Notes: generated by a model not told the origin, from the letters alone. A stretch of 64,000 bases of DNA from Halomonas alkalicola (GCF_030704205.1 NZ_CP131913.1:1488001-1552000); one strand, 5' to 3'. Positions 23,505 through 34,212 are shown, numbered from the stretch's first letter. Translations and numbers: made by a program.

Positions 23505-24392
23505 TCAGCCGTTCGCGACTACCAGGCGCAGCCCCAGCCACAGGGCCATCGCCAGGGAGTAGAGCGCCGTCAGGCCCAGCAGGCCATTGAGCGCCGCGCC
23601 GTCGCGGCGTCGCATCTCGCGCACGAGCCCCAGCGCCGCCAGGCCCGTGAGACCCCAGGTGATCCAGGCCCAGGCGGTCAGCCCCAGCGGCAGCGTGGCT
23701 GCCAGGGGCCCTGTCGTCAGCAGTGCGAACAGGCGGCGAGTCGCCTCCGGCCCCATCCGTACCGCCAGGGTGATCTTGGCGGCCCGGGCGTCGGTATGGC
23801 GGTCGCGCAGGTTGTTGACCACCAGGATGGCGGCCACCGGCATGCCCACCAGGATGCCTGCCGCCACCGCCTCCCGGGTGATCGGGCTCTGCTGGGCCAG
23901 CAGCGAGCCCAGCACCGCCACCGGCCCGAAGAAGCCCCATACCGCGAGCTCCCCCAGCCCGCGGTTGGCGTAGGGGCGCCTGCCGCCGCTGTAGCCGAGC
24001 ACGCCGAGCAGCGCCAGGCCACCCAGCAGCCAAAGCAGCCAGTGGCCGAAGAGCACAAGCCAGAGCCCCGTGGCCACGGCAACGCCCAGGGTCACGGCGA
24101 GGCCCGCGCGCAGCTCGCCGGCGCTGAGCCAGCCCGCCTGCAGGGCGCGGGTGGGGCCCAGGCGGTCGGGCTGGTCCACGCCGGAGAGGCCATCGAAGAG
24201 GTCGTTGGCCAGATTGACCGCCAACTGCAGCGCCAGCGCGCAGGCCAGACAGAGAACGGCGGTCGACATGCTGAAGTGGCCGGGCACCACCAGCGCCTGA
24301 CCCAGCAGCACCGGCCCCAGCGCGGCGGGCAGCGTGCGCGGGCGCAGCGTCTGCCCCCAGACCATCACCTTGTGACTCACCGATGTCGTCAT
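23505..24392 (-). CDS. menA: UbiA-family prenyltransferase, MenA-like (DHNA polyprenyltransferase)
   Basis: A 295-residue inner-membrane protein with about eight to nine TM helices. It carries the two Asp-rich motifs of UbiA enzymes, NLANDLFDGLSGVD and NNLRDRHTD, and the MenA-type N-terminus WGQTLRPRTLPAALGPVLLG. MenA attaches a polyprenyl chain to 1,4-dihydroxy-2-naphthoate in menaquinone synthesis. No other men gene is in the window; gammaproteobacterial relatives mainly use ubiquinone, so the substrate should not be taken as settled. Start ATG 24392 follows AGGAGGTCG. A longer upstream open frame is an artefact. Confidence 0.82.
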   Translation of the reverse strand: MTTSVSHKVMVWGQTLRPRTLPAALGPVLLGQALVVPGHFSMSTAVLCLACALALQLAVNLANDLFDGLSGVDQPDRLGPTRALQAGWLSAGELRAGLAVTLGVAVATGLWLVLFGHWLLWLLGGLALLGVLGYSGGRRPYANRGLGELAVWGFFGPVAVLGSLLAQQSPITREAVAAGILVGMPVAAILVVNNLRDRHTDARAAKITLAVRMGPEATRRLFALLTTGPLAATLPLGLTAWAWITWGLTGLAALGLVREMRRRDGAALNGLLGLTALYSLAMALWLGLRLVVANG

Positions 24393-24486
24393 CGACCTCC
24401 TCCCTGAGCGCGCCGCCGCCCTTCGCCGCGGCGCCTGACATGGGGCATACTCTGTGGCGTACCCCCCCTGCCTGCAAGGAGAAAAC

Positions 24487-25380
24487 ATGTCCGCAGCCTG
24501 GTTGTCCCAGGTGGCCCTGCCCTGGGTGCTGGCCAGCGTGATGATGGCCATGGGCCTCAGCCTGACCGGGGCGGACTTCGCCCGCACCTGGCGCCACCCT
24601 CGTCGGGTGCTGCTCGGCACCGGCCTGCAGATGCTGGCCCTGCCGCTGCTGGCCTGGGCGCTGGTGCTGCTGCTGCCCCTGCCGCCCCTGGCGGCGGCCG
24701 GCCTGCTGCTGGTGGCCCTGGTGCCGGGTGGGGCCACCTCCAACATGTTCAGCTACCTGGTGCAGGGCGACCTGGCCCTGTCGGTCACCCTGACCGCCAT
24801 CGCCGCCGTGCTGGCGCCCTTCACCCTGCCGCTGGTGATGGGCTGGAACCTGGAGCTGCTGGGGCTGGCCACCGGCGGCCTGTCGCTCCCCTACTGGCAC
24901 ACCGTCGGCCAGCTGCTGCTGGTCACCCTGCTGCCGGTGCTGGCGGGCATGCTGCTGCGCCAGGCCCTGCCGGCGCGCTGGCTCGAGGTGGTGCTGCCCG
25001 GGGTCAAGGGGTTCACCGGGGTGGCGATGATCTCGGTGGTGGTGGCGCTCTTCGCCAGCCACGCCGAACGGCTGCCGTCACTGCTCAGCCTCGAGACCCT
25101 CGCCGTGCTGCTGCTCTGCCTGTTCAGCATGCTGCTGGGCCACGGGGTCGCTCGCCGGCTGCACCTGCCCCACGACAGCGTGCGCGCCATCACCGTGGAG
25201 GTCGGGGTACAGAACGCCGGGGTAGCGATGATGGTGGCCTTCGTGCTGCTGCAGCAGCCGGCCATCGGCCTGGTGCCGCTTCTCTACGGCCTGCTGATGA
25301 ACGTGCCGGTCTTCCTGTGGATGTTCGCCTGCCTGTGGCGGGATCGCCATCCGGAAGCGACGGTCGCCGACAGGCGCTGA
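24487..25380 (+). CDS. Bile acid:sodium symporter family (BASS) transporter
   Basis: A 297-residue membrane protein with 9-10 hydrophobic segments. BASS signatures are PGGATSNMFSYLVQGDLALS in TM4 and the cross-over helix EVGVQNAGVAMM in TM9, which bind sodium in characterised homologues. Bacterial BASS proteins import organic acids such as pyruvate, glycolate or pantoate; the substrate here is unknown. AAGGAGAAAAC precedes the ATG at 24487. It diverges from the menA-like gene (94 bases). Confidence 0.88.
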   Translation: MSAAWLSQVALPWVLASVMMAMGLSLTGADFARTWRHPRRVLLGTGLQMLALPLLAWALVLLLPLPPLAAAGLLLVALVPGGATSNMFSYLVQGDLALSVTLTAIAAVLAPFTLPLVMGWNLELLGLATGGLSLPYWHTVGQLLLVTLLPVLAGMLLRQALPARWLEVVLPGVKGFTGVAMISVVVALFASHAERLPSLLSLETLAVLLLCLFSMLLGHGVARRLHLPHDSVRAITVEVGVQNAGVAMMVAFVLLQQPAIGLVPLLYGLLMNVPVFLWMFACLWRDRHPEATVADRR

Positions 25381-25438
25381 GCCCCCTGCCGGTCACCCAT
25401 CACCGCTCCATCGCGTAGATGGCCACTGCCCTGCTGAT

Positions 25439-25471
25439 GGCCGTCAGCCGCCAGTCCGGCGCCTGACGGCC
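25439..25471. terminator. Hairpin between convergent BASS and DUF4399 genes
   Basis: Arms GGCCGTCAG (25439-25447) and CTGACGGCC (25463-25471) pair perfectly, and the inner CGCC/GGCG extends the stem. It lies between the stops at 25380 and 25479; no T tract is present. Confidence 0.5.
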
Positions 25472-25478
25472 GGCCGCG

Positions 25479-25931
25479 CTACTCCACGGTGATGGTGATG
25501 ACGTCGGAGACCAGCGGCGGGTCGAAGCTGACGTGGCGGTAGTCCATGAACAGCAGCTGGAGGGTGTACTCCCCCGGCTCGAGCTCCAGGCGGCCCTCGG
25601 TCTGGCCGCCGCCGAAGTGGCGCGTGTGGTCGGTGAAGGGCAGCGGCGCGCCCAGGTCCACCTCCTCCAGCGGCATGTTCACCAGCAGGTGGTGATGGCC
25701 GGTGTCGGGGAAGTCGGCACCCGCCGGCGCCACCCCCATGCCGGTGAGGCCCATGCGTACGGTCACCGGGCCCGACAGGGTGGCGCCATCCTCCGGCGCA
25801 ATGAAGTAGACCTCGGCGCCCTCGGCGGCCGAGATGCGCTCCAGTTCCGCCATGGCCGGCGCCGCCAGCAGCGCGCTGCCGGCCACTCCCAGCGCCAGGG
25901 CCAGGGCCTGGGAATAGGTCCGCTTGTTCAT
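25479..25931 (-). CDS. Periplasmic DUF4399 protein
   Basis: A 150-residue exported protein of unknown role. Residues 1-28 are a signal peptide (MNKRTYSQ, hydrophobic core, APAMA cleavage). The mature part is one DUF4399 domain: VYFIAPEDGATLSGPVTVRMGLTGM is followed by a His-rich segment DTGHHHLLVN, then TDHTRHFGGGQTEGRLEL and EYTLQLLFMDYRHVSFDPPLVSD. The clustered histidines suggest metal binding, but this is not shown. AAGGAGATAACA precedes the ATG at 25931, which fixes the start; the longer upstream frame is spurious. It is separated by 134 bases from the tautomerase gene. Confidence 0.85.
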   Translation of the reverse strand: MNKRTYSQALALALGVAGSALLAAPAMAELERISAAEGAEVYFIAPEDGATLSGPVTVRMGLTGMGVAPAGADFPDTGHHHLLVNMPLEEVDLGAPLPFTDHTRHFGGGQTEGRLELEPGEYTLQLLFMDYRHVSFDPPLVSDVITITVE

Positions 25932-26065
25932 TGTTATCTCCTTGTCCATCCCGTGATGGCGTGCTGGGCGGCATCCACCACCCGGTTGGTTCGATCGGGC
26001 CGGCACGGCCCGCTCCCGCCCTCCAAGACTAGTCGAGCCTGGCAGGGTTGGCAGACGGGTCCTGC

Positions 26066-26257
26066 TCAGTCCCCGGGGGTGTCGCAGCCCATCACGCCGC
26101 CGCGGGCCCAGTGCTCGCCGTCCACCTCCTGGAAGAACACCTGCACGGACTCCGGGCGGGCGCCGTAGACCTCCTCGAAGGCCTCGGTGATGCGGCGGGC
26201 GAGCTCGCGCTTCTGCGCCAGGTCGCGGGGGAACTGCTGGATGGTGACGATGGGCAT
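26066..26257 (-). CDS. 4-oxalocrotonate tautomerase-family enzyme
   Basis: A 63-residue protein of the tautomerase superfamily. Pro1, exposed after removal of Met, is the catalytic base in MPIVTIQQFP, followed by the family helix RRITEAFEEVYG and the strand VQVFFQEVDGEHWARGG. Such small enzymes form hexamers or heterohexamers and isomerise 2-oxo acids in aromatic degradation, but the substrate is not evident here. GGAGGCCAGC precedes the ATG at 26257. It lies 98 bases downstream of the creatininase-family gene on the same strand. Confidence 0.83.
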   Translation of the reverse strand: MPIVTIQQFPRDLAQKRELARRITEAFEEVYGARPESVQVFFQEVDGEHWARGGVMGCDTPGD

Positions 26258-26355
26258 GCTGGCCTCCTCGGGCGGGGGTCTCGGTCGTGGAAGTGGCAGG
26301 CCAAGATAGCAGAAACCCGCCGATGGGCGGGTTCCGGTGGGCGATGCGTGCGAAC

Positions 26356-27108
26356 TCAGCGGCTGGCGACGAACGCCTGGTAAGCCTCCCAGGCATCCTC
26401 GACGCCCGCCTCGAGGAAGCGTTCGCCGTGCTCGGGGCTGGCCAGGGAAGGGTCGGAGCCCATGCGTCCGTCGGGAAAGCGCCGGCGGAAGGTGTGGGCG
26501 TCGCACTGGGCGCTGCCGGCCGGCGCCAGGCGCGGCGACATGGCCACATCGCGTACCGTCTGGGGGGGGGGGGCGGCATGCCAGGCCAGCGACACCTCGG
26601 AGGCGGTGGCGTGGCTGCCCTCGGCATCACCGTAGAGCGACTCGGCCAGCTCGCGGCCGCGGCGACCGGCGAACCAGTTGAACAGCTGCAGCTGCAGCTC
26701 GCCGGCCACTTCGCGCCGCAGGCTGCGCTCGCCGAGCACCTCGGCGAAGGCCGCGTTGACGGTGGCGATATTGCCGCCGTGGCCGTTAAGGAAGAAGACG
26801 TGGGTAAAGCCGTGGTGCGCCAGCGACTCGATGGTGTCGCGCAGCACCGCGACCAGGGTGCTCGGCCTCAGGGTCAGGCTGCCGGGAAAGGCCAGATGGT
26901 GCTGCGCCACGCCGATCGCCTGGGTCGGGCCGACCAGCACCCCGTGACGCTCGCCCAGGGTCCAGGCGATCGTCTCGGGGCAGAGGGCGTCGGTGCCCAT
27001 CGGGCCGTTGGGGCCGTGCTGCTCGGTGGAGCCGATGGGCAGGATGATGCCCCTGGCGCGCTCCAGATAGGCTTCCACCTCCTGCCAGGTGGCGTGCTGC
27101 AGTCGCAT
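26356..27108 (-). CDS. Creatininase-family amidohydrolase
   Basis: A 250-residue metal-dependent amidohydrolase of the creatininase/FAPy-deformylase/mycofactocin-peptidase family. Metal ligands are visible in PIGSTEQHGPNGPMGTDA (Glu, His, Asp) and FLNGHGGN. The usual second-half motif is less clear: GSHATASEVSLAW. True creatininase, formamide hydrolase or another amidase are all possible. A run of 12 G on the plus strand (26562-26573) encodes three consecutive prolines in HAAPPPQT. The ATG at 27108 fits the family start (MRLQHATWQEVEAYL); a longer frame to 27156 is less likely. Confidence 0.82.
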   Translation of the reverse strand: MRLQHATWQEVEAYLERARGIILPIGSTEQHGPNGPMGTDALCPETIAWTLGERHGVLVGPTQAIGVAQHHLAFPGSLTLRPSTLVAVLRDTIESLAHHGFTHVFFLNGHGGNIATVNAAFAEVLGERSLRREVAGELQLQLFNWFAGRRGRELAESLYGDAEGSHATASEVSLAWHAAPPPQTVRDVAMSPRLAPAGSAQCDAHTFRRRFPDGRMGSDPSLASPEHGERFLEAGVEDAWEAYQAFVASR

Positions 27109-27171
27109 CGCTGCGCTCCCATGCCGTGGTCGATGGGACCATGATGGCAGATACACGGCACCACCGCTGCC

Positions 27172-28074
27172 TCAGCGCTCCTTCTGGGCCGCCTGCCACT
27201 CCTCGGCGGCCTCCTCCACCCCGGGCTCGTCGCCGCGGTTGAGGGCCGCTCGGCGATAGGCCTCCTCGTCGCGCACGTCCTCGATCACCGTCATCAGGTC
27301 GCCCACATCCACCGGCGCGGTGTCGTGGACGAAGCAGCCGGTGAGCTCGCTCTCCGGATGCAGCTCGCCCGACTCATAGAGCGCCCAGATCTCCTTGCCG
27401 TAGTCGGTGGCCAGAAGCTCAGGGGCGAAGCGCCCGAAGTAGCGGCGCATGTTGTCCACGTCGCGCTCGAACATCCACTCGGCGCTGTTGTTGCCGGCGG
27501 CGTCCACTGCCTGGGGCAGGTCGATGATCACCGGGCCATCGGCGGCCATCAGCACGTTGAACTCGGAGAGATCTCCGTGCACCAGGCCGGCACACAGCAT
27601 CTTCACCACGTCACGGATGATCTTGGCGTAGGACTCGCGGGCCTGCTCGGCGCTCAGGGTGACATCGTCCAGGCGCGGGGCGGTGAAGCCCTCGGCGTCG
27701 GAGATCATCTCCATCAGCAGCACGCCGTCGATGAAGCCATAGGGCTTGGGCACCCGCACGTCCGCCGCGGCCAGCCGGTAGAGGGCGTCGACCTCGGCGT
27801 TGAGCCAGGCCTGCTCCTGCTCCTTCTGGCCGTAGCGGGTCTTCTTGGCCATGGCCCGGGAGCGCCGGCTGTTGCGCTCGCGGCGACCCTCCTGGTACTG
27901 CACGGCCTGCTTGAAGCTGCGCTGCTTGGCCTCCTTGAAGACCTTGGCGCAGCGCCGCTCGCCGTGGGAACGCACCACGTAGACCTGGGCCTCCTTGCCG
28001 CTCATCAGCTGGCTCTCGACCGCCTCGATCAGGCCGTCGTCCACCAGCGGCTGCAGTCGCTTGGGTATCTTCAT
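27172..28074 (-). CDS. RIO-family atypical serine protein kinase
   Basis: A 300-residue RIO1-like kinase. The N-terminus has GLIEAVESQLMSGKEAQVYVVRS (nucleotide-binding lid), the ATP-binding Lys in ERRCAKVFKE, LMEMISDAEG (hinge), the catalytic loop VHGDLSEFNVL and the metal-binding segment VIIDLPQAVD, where RIO kinases have IDFPQ. In archaea and eukaryotes RIO kinases function in small-subunit ribosome maturation; the bacterial role is not defined. Location next to dbpA (23S rRNA helicase), 28 bases away on the same strand, fits a ribosome-related job. GGGAGAAGAG precedes the ATG at 28074. Confidence 0.92.
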   Translation of the reverse strand: MKIPKRLQPLVDDGLIEAVESQLMSGKEAQVYVVRSHGERRCAKVFKEAKQRSFKQAVQYQEGRRERNSRRSRAMAKKTRYGQKEQEQAWLNAEVDALYRLAAADVRVPKPYGFIDGVLLMEMISDAEGFTAPRLDDVTLSAEQARESYAKIIRDVVKMLCAGLVHGDLSEFNVLMAADGPVIIDLPQAVDAAGNNSAEWMFERDVDNMRRYFGRFAPELLATDYGKEIWALYESGELHPESELTGCFVHDTAPVDVGDLMTVIEDVRDEEAYRRAALNRGDEPGVEEAAEEWQAAQKER

Positions 28075-28102
28075 CTCTTCTCCCGAAATTGGCCGATGCG
28101 CC

Positions 28103-29506
28103 TCACCGGCCGACCCGCCGGGCGCGAACGCTGCGCCCCTTGATTCTGCCGTTGACCAGGCGCTCCAGGGCCTCGTCGGCCACCTCGCGCCGCACGGCAA
28201 CAAAGGCGCTGTTGGCCAGCACCTTGATCTTGCCCACCTGGTCGCCGGCCAGCCCCGCCTCGCCGGTCAGGGCGCCGAGGATGTCGCCGGGGCGCACCTT
28301 CTGCTTCTTGCCGGACCCCAGCTGCAGGGTCGCCATGGGCGGTCCCAGCGGCTCGCGAGAGAGCACCGAGCGGGGCGGCAGCGGGGCTTCCTCGAGGGGC
28401 TCGCCGAGGAAGTCGGCCAGCCGCGCCAGCCGGTAATCCTCGCCCTCGCCGACCAGGGTGCAGGCGATGCCGGCGCTGCCGGCCCGGCCGGTGCGCCCGA
28501 CCCGGTGCACATGCACCTCGAGATCCCGGGCGATGTGGTAGTTGAACACCGCATCCAGCTCGGCGATGTCCAGCCCGCGGGCCGCCACGTCGGTGGCCAC
28601 CAGGATGGAGGCGCTGCGGTTGGCGAACAGCACCAGCAGCCGGTCGCGGTCGGCCTGCTCCAGGTCGCCGTGCAGCGCCAGGGCGCTGAAGCCCGCCGCC
28701 TCCAGCGCCTGGGCCACCTCGTCGGTCTCGCGCTTGGTGTTGCAGAACACCACGCTCGAGGCCGGGCGGAAGTGCAGCAGCAGCCGGCACAGCGCCTCCA
28801 GGCGCGCCTCGTCGCCGTCGGCGACCCGGTAGACCCGCTCATGGATGCTGCCGGCATCGTGGGTTTCGGCCACCTCCACGGTGACCGGGTCGCGCATCAG
28901 CGCCGCGGCCACGGGGCGCACGGCGTCGGAGAAGGTGGCGCTGAACAGCAGCGTCTGGCGCGACGCCGGGGTCTCGGCGACGATCGCCTCGAGGCTCGCC
29001 TGGAAGCCCATGTCGAGCATGCGATCGGCCTCGTCCAGCACCAGGGTCGCAAGCCCGTCCAGGACGAGCGAGCCCTTGCGCAGGTGCTCCTCGATCCGGC
29101 CTGGGGTGCCCACCACAATAAGCGCGCCATGGGCCAGGGAGGCGAGCTGCGGGCCGAAGGGGGCCCCCCCGCACAGGGTCAGCACCTTGACGTTGGGCAG
29201 GGTGCGCGCCAGCCGGCGCAGCTCGCCGGCCACCTGGTCGGCCAGCTCCCGGGTCGGGCAGAGGACGAGCCCCTGCACCGCGAAGCTTGAAAGCGCAAGC
29301 CGCGAGAGCAGCCCCAGGCCGAAGGCCGCGGTCTTGCCGGAGCCGGTCTTCGCCCGGGCGATCACATCGCGACCGGCCAGGATCGGCGGCAGACTCTCGG
29401 CCTGGATCGGCGTCATGGCGGCGAAGCCCAGGGAGGCGAGGTTATCGAGCAGCTCCGGCGCCAGCGGCAGCGAGGCGAAGGCGGCGTCGGGGGAGGAATC
29501 AGACAA
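28103..29506 (-). CDS. dbpA: ATP-dependent RNA helicase DbpA
   Basis: DEAD-box helicase activated by hairpin 92 of 23S rRNA and needed in 50S subunit assembly. The 467-residue protein has all core motifs: MTPIQAESLPP (Q motif), AKTGSGKTAAFG (I), PTRELADQ (Ia), VGTPGRI (Ib), DEAD as VLDEADRM (II), FSATF (III), VATDVAARGLDI (V) and HRVGRTGRAG (VI). The C-terminal RRM-like domain (RPGDILGALTGEAGLAGDQVGKI) is the rRNA-specific DbpA module. The reading begins at a TTG (29506); the next in-frame ATG would remove part of the Q motif, so the TTG start is preferred, with GGA upstream as weak support. Confidence 0.95.
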   Translation of the reverse strand: MSDSSPDAAFASLPLAPELLDNLASLGFAAMTPIQAESLPPILAGRDVIARAKTGSGKTAAFGLGLLSRLALSSFAVQGLVLCPTRELADQVAGELRRLARTLPNVKVLTLCGGAPFGPQLASLAHGALIVVGTPGRIEEHLRKGSLVLDGLATLVLDEADRMLDMGFQASLEAIVAETPASRQTLLFSATFSDAVRPVAAALMRDPVTVEVAETHDAGSIHERVYRVADGDEARLEALCRLLLHFRPASSVVFCNTKRETDEVAQALEAAGFSALALHGDLEQADRDRLLVLFANRSASILVATDVAARGLDIAELDAVFNYHIARDLEVHVHRVGRTGRAGSAGIACTLVGEGEDYRLARLADFLGEPLEEAPLPPRSVLSREPLGPPMATLQLGSGKKQKVRPGDILGALTGEAGLAGDQVGKIKVLANSAFVAVRREVADEALERLVNGRIKGRSVRARRVGR

Positions 29507-29689
29507 GGGAACATCCTGCAGACAAAATAGGGGCGCCGACGACAGCGAACGAGCCGGGGTCGATAACGGCCGGGGTCGACAATGAAGAGCAGCGAAGGCC
29601 GGGCGGCATGGGCCGGGGAAGCGGGAGACTGGAAGGCCTGCAGGATAGCAGAAAGCTGCCCGGCACGCTGCAGATACCGACTGCCGCTC

Positions 29690-31639
<1,950 letters not shown>

Positions 31640-31791
31640 GTCGCTCTCCGTATCGCTCATGGCTATCAACATGGCCCTTCGCCCATCGGCTGGCAACCCG
31701 CCCCCGCGGCACCTCGGTCGCGGCCCGGCTATGGCATAGTGGTGGCAGCGACCGCCAGAGCGCCTGTCACCACCCTCGCCAGGAGTCCACC

Positions 31792-32736
31792 GTGCGACAA
31801 TCGACCACCCGCGCCCTTCCTCGTGCCCTTCACCTCCTGCTGGCCGCCGCGCTGGCCCACTGCCTGCTCTTCGCCCAGGCCGGCGCCGCCCAGCGCCCTA
31901 CCCTGGGCCTGGCACTGGGCTCCGGCGGCGCCAACGGCCTGGCCCATATCGCCGTGCTGCAGGTCTTCGACGAGCTGGAGATCGTCCCCGACCGCATCGC
32001 CGGCACCAGCATCGGCGCGGTGATCGGCGGGCTCTATGCGGCGGGGCTCTCCGCCGACCAGATCCAGGATATCTTCGACGACGTGGCGGGCTCGCCCCTG
32101 GACGCCCTCTCGGGGCTCGCCGGCTCGGAGCTGGACCTGGCGGACCTACTGCAGCTCGGCCTGAGCGACGGCGGCCTGTTCGACTCCGGGGGGTTCCTGC
32201 GCTATCTGGCTGCCCACACCGAGGCGCGCACCTTCGATGACCTGGCGATCCCGCTCTCGGTGGTGGCCACCGACTACTGGAGCGGCGACAGCGTGGTGAT
32301 CGAGGCGGGCCGGCTGTTTCCCGCCATCGAGGCGAGCATGGCGGTGCCGGGGCTGTTCTCGCCGGTGCGCCGCGGCGAGCAGCTGCTGATCGATGGCGGC
32401 ACCTCCAACCCGCTGCCCTTCGAGCTGCTGATGGATGAGATGGACCTGGTGATCGCGGTGGACGTCTCCGGCGCCCGCCACCCGGACAGCGACCCCGAGC
32501 CCGGCATCACCGACCTGCTGTTCAAGACCTTCAGCATCATGCAGCAGTCGCTGATCCGGCAGGCGCTGGCGCATCGCCGCCCGCACCTCTATTTGAAGCC
32601 GGAGGCCGTGGGGGTGCGCCTGCTGCACTTCAACCGCATCCACGAGATCCTCGCCCAGGCCGAGCCGGTGGCCGACGACCTGCGCGACCAGCTGACGATC
32701 TGGCTGGCCATCCAGGCCGACGCCGCCATGCCCTGA
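31792..32736 (+). CDS. Exported patatin-like phospholipase
   Basis: A 314-residue lipid acyl hydrolase with a Ser-Asp dyad. It starts at GTG 31792 behind AGGAG, with a signal peptide (LHLLLAAALAHCLLFAQAGAAQ region). The patatin motifs are in order: oxyanion LALGSGGANGLAHI, nucleophile elbow GTSIGAVIGGLYAAG and catalytic Asp in LLIDGGTSNPLP. A single patatin domain without a POTRA or barrel separates it from PlpD-type autotransporters. Likely acts on envelope or imported lipids. It is divergent from the FtsH-type gene; the gap of 152 bases should hold both promoters. Confidence 0.88.
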   Translation: MRQSTTRALPRALHLLLAAALAHCLLFAQAGAAQRPTLGLALGSGGANGLAHIAVLQVFDELEIVPDRIAGTSIGAVIGGLYAAGLSADQIQDIFDDVAGSPLDALSGLAGSELDLADLLQLGLSDGGLFDSGGFLRYLAAHTEARTFDDLAIPLSVVATDYWSGDSVVIEAGRLFPAIEASMAVPGLFSPVRRGEQLLIDGGTSNPLPFELLMDEMDLVIAVDVSGARHPDSDPEPGITDLLFKTFSIMQQSLIRQALAHRRPHLYLKPEAVGVRLLHFNRIHEILAQAEPVADDLRDQLTIWLAIQADAAMP

Positions 32737-32810
32737 CGGATCCCCGTGCCGGACCGCCGCCGGGGGGTTATGCTCAGGAGAGCCCCTACCGCCCCCGCAG
32801 GAGAAGCGCG

Positions 32811-33143
32811 ATGGCCGACATCACCGCACGGCTGGCCGACATCAAGGCCAGGATTGACGAGCTGGCCGGCCTGGCCGCCGTCGAGCACCGCGAGCATGCC
32901 AGCCGCCTGGCACAGACCCTGGTCGGCGACCTCGAGGGGCTCTTCGAGGCGTCGCCCCCGGCGCCGAGGCCCGCGGGGCCGCCGCCCAGGGCACCCCGCG
33001 ACGAGGTGGAGCGCTGCCCGGTCTGCTCGCTGCGCAGCTATCACTATCAGCGCGTCACCATCCGCGAGAGCGACTATGGCGGCTTTGAAGCCCTCTACCG
33101 CTGCGGCAGCTGCGCACACGAGGGCTGGAAGGAGATCGCCTGA
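32811..33143 (+). CDS. Small zinc-ribbon protein of unknown function
   Basis: A 110-residue protein. The N-terminal half (1-50) is a predicted coiled helix (ARLADIKARIDELAGLAAVEHRE), then a Pro-rich linker and a C-terminal zinc ribbon with CPVC and CGSC pairs about 30 residues apart (RCPVCSLRSYHYQ ... LYRCGSCAHEGWK), similar in shape to TFIIS/RPB9-type ribbons. A GGAGAAGCG ribosome-binding site precedes ATG 32811. No function can be assigned. Convergent with the transglycosylase gene 12 bases on. Confidence 0.7.
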   Translation: MADITARLADIKARIDELAGLAAVEHREHASRLAQTLVGDLEGLFEASPPAPRPAGPPPRAPRDEVERCPVCSLRSYHYQRVTIRESDYGGFEALYRCGSCAHEGWKEIA

Positions 33144-33155
33144 CCCCGCGCGGGC

Positions 33156-33836
33156 TCAGCGGCAGAAGGGCCCGACCTGGTAGAAGCGCCGGCACTGGAA
33201 CTCCGCCTCGCAGCTGGCCAGCTGCCCCTGGTAGCGGCTGGCCCGGCTCGCCACCAGGCCGGCCGCCCGCTGCACCGCGGGCTTGCCGCGCCAGGTGCCG
33301 CGCTGATAGCCACCGGCCCCCTCGTGATAGGCCAGGTAGAGGTGCTCGGGGTTGTTCAGCGAGATACCGGCCTGCCGCTGGCTGCGCGCGTTGTACCAGC
33401 CGATGAAGTCGGTGGCATGCTTCATGTGGCTGCGCCGGGCCAGGGTGCCGCCGGCCTCGTCGCGATACTCCCCCCATACCGGGTCCAGGGCCTGGGCATA
33501 GCCCCGCGCCGAGGAGGGGCGCGGCCCCGGGATGAAGCCCAGGTAGCGCTGGCGCGGCGGGCGCACATGGCTCTGGAACGAGGACTCCTGCTGGATGAAG
33601 GCCATCTGGGTGGCGATGGGGGTCCCCCAGCGCGCCTCGGACTCCCGGGCGTAGTCGTACCAGCGCGGCTGTTCGCGGAAGATCTCGCAGACGTTGCTCT
33701 GGTCCCGCGGCGGCGACGGCGCCAGGGCCGCACAGCCACCGAGCAGGCCTAGCGTGCCGGCCGCCAGGCCGGTGCGCAGCAGGCGATGCCACCGCCCCTC
33801 GCGCCTGCCCGGCAGGCTGCTAGCCAAGGGCCGCAC
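33156..33836 (-). CDS. Lipoprotein with lytic transglycosylase (SLT) domain
   Basis: A 226-residue protein with a lipoprotein signal (LGLLGGCAAL; lipidated Cys about residue 35) and an SLT-like fold: catalytic Glu in MAFIQQESSFQSHV, then RGYAQALDPVWGEY, HATDFIGWYN and LYLAYHEGAGGY. This is the family of small Slt1-domain lipoproteins that cleave peptidoglycan at the outer membrane. The reading starts at GTG 33836, overlapping the HIT gene by 17 bases, which supports co-transcription; internal alternative starts cannot be ruled out. Five or more cysteines lie near the C-terminus (ASCEAEFQCRRF, GPFCR). Confidence 0.85.
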   Translation of the reverse strand: MRPLASSLPGRREGRWHRLLRTGLAAGTLGLLGGCAALAPSPPRDQSNVCEIFREQPRWYDYARESEARWGTPIATQMAFIQQESSFQSHVRPPRQRYLGFIPGPRPSSARGYAQALDPVWGEYRDEAGGTLARRSHMKHATDFIGWYNARSQRQAGISLNNPEHLYLAYHEGAGGYQRGTWRGKPAVQRAAGLVASRASRYQGQLASCEAEFQCRRFYQVGPFCR

Positions 33837-34212
33837 GCAGCGTCTCGGCGGCCGCCGCCAGGTCGGCCGGGTCGGCCATGGGCAGGTCGACGACCTGGAT
33901 GTCGCTCATCTCGTCGAGCGGGGTCAGGTGGATATGCACGTGGGGCACCTCGAGGCCCACCACCAGCATGCCGACCCGCCGGCAGGGAAAGGCCCGCTTG
34001 ATCGCCTTGGCGACTCGCCGGGAGACGCCCATCAGATGCACGTAGAGCGCTTCGGGAAGGTCATCCCAGTGGTCGACCTCCTCGCGGGGGATCACCAGCA
34101 CATGGCCGGGCTTCATCGGCTGGATGGTCATGATGACCACGCATTGCTCGTCCTCGTGGACGAAGTGGCCCGGGATCTCTCCCTGCATGATACGGGTGAA
34201 GATGCTCGCCAT
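33820..34212 (-). CDS. HIT-family nucleotide hydrolase/transferase
   Basis: A 130-residue protein of the histidine-triad superfamily, acting on nucleoside phosphoramidates or dinucleotides. The triad is HVHIHLTP (His-x-His-x-His), the N-terminal part has SIFTRIMQGEIPGHFVHED and MKPGHVLVIPREEVDHWDDLP. CAGGAGAG precedes the ATG at 34212. It overlaps the downstream transglycosylase gene on the same strand by 17 bases. A specific substrate is not known. Confidence 0.88.
   Translation of the reverse strand: MASIFTRIMQGEIPGHFVHEDEQCVVIMTIQPMKPGHVLVIPREEVDHWDDLPEALYVHLMGVSRRVAKAIKRAFPCRRVGMLVVGLEVPHVHIHLTPLDEMSDIQVVDLPMADPADLAAAAETLRAALG

Noticed and set aside
26562..26573. Frameshift in the creatininase gene at the 12-G run
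   Set aside because: The frame is continuous across the run and the family residues continue on both sides.
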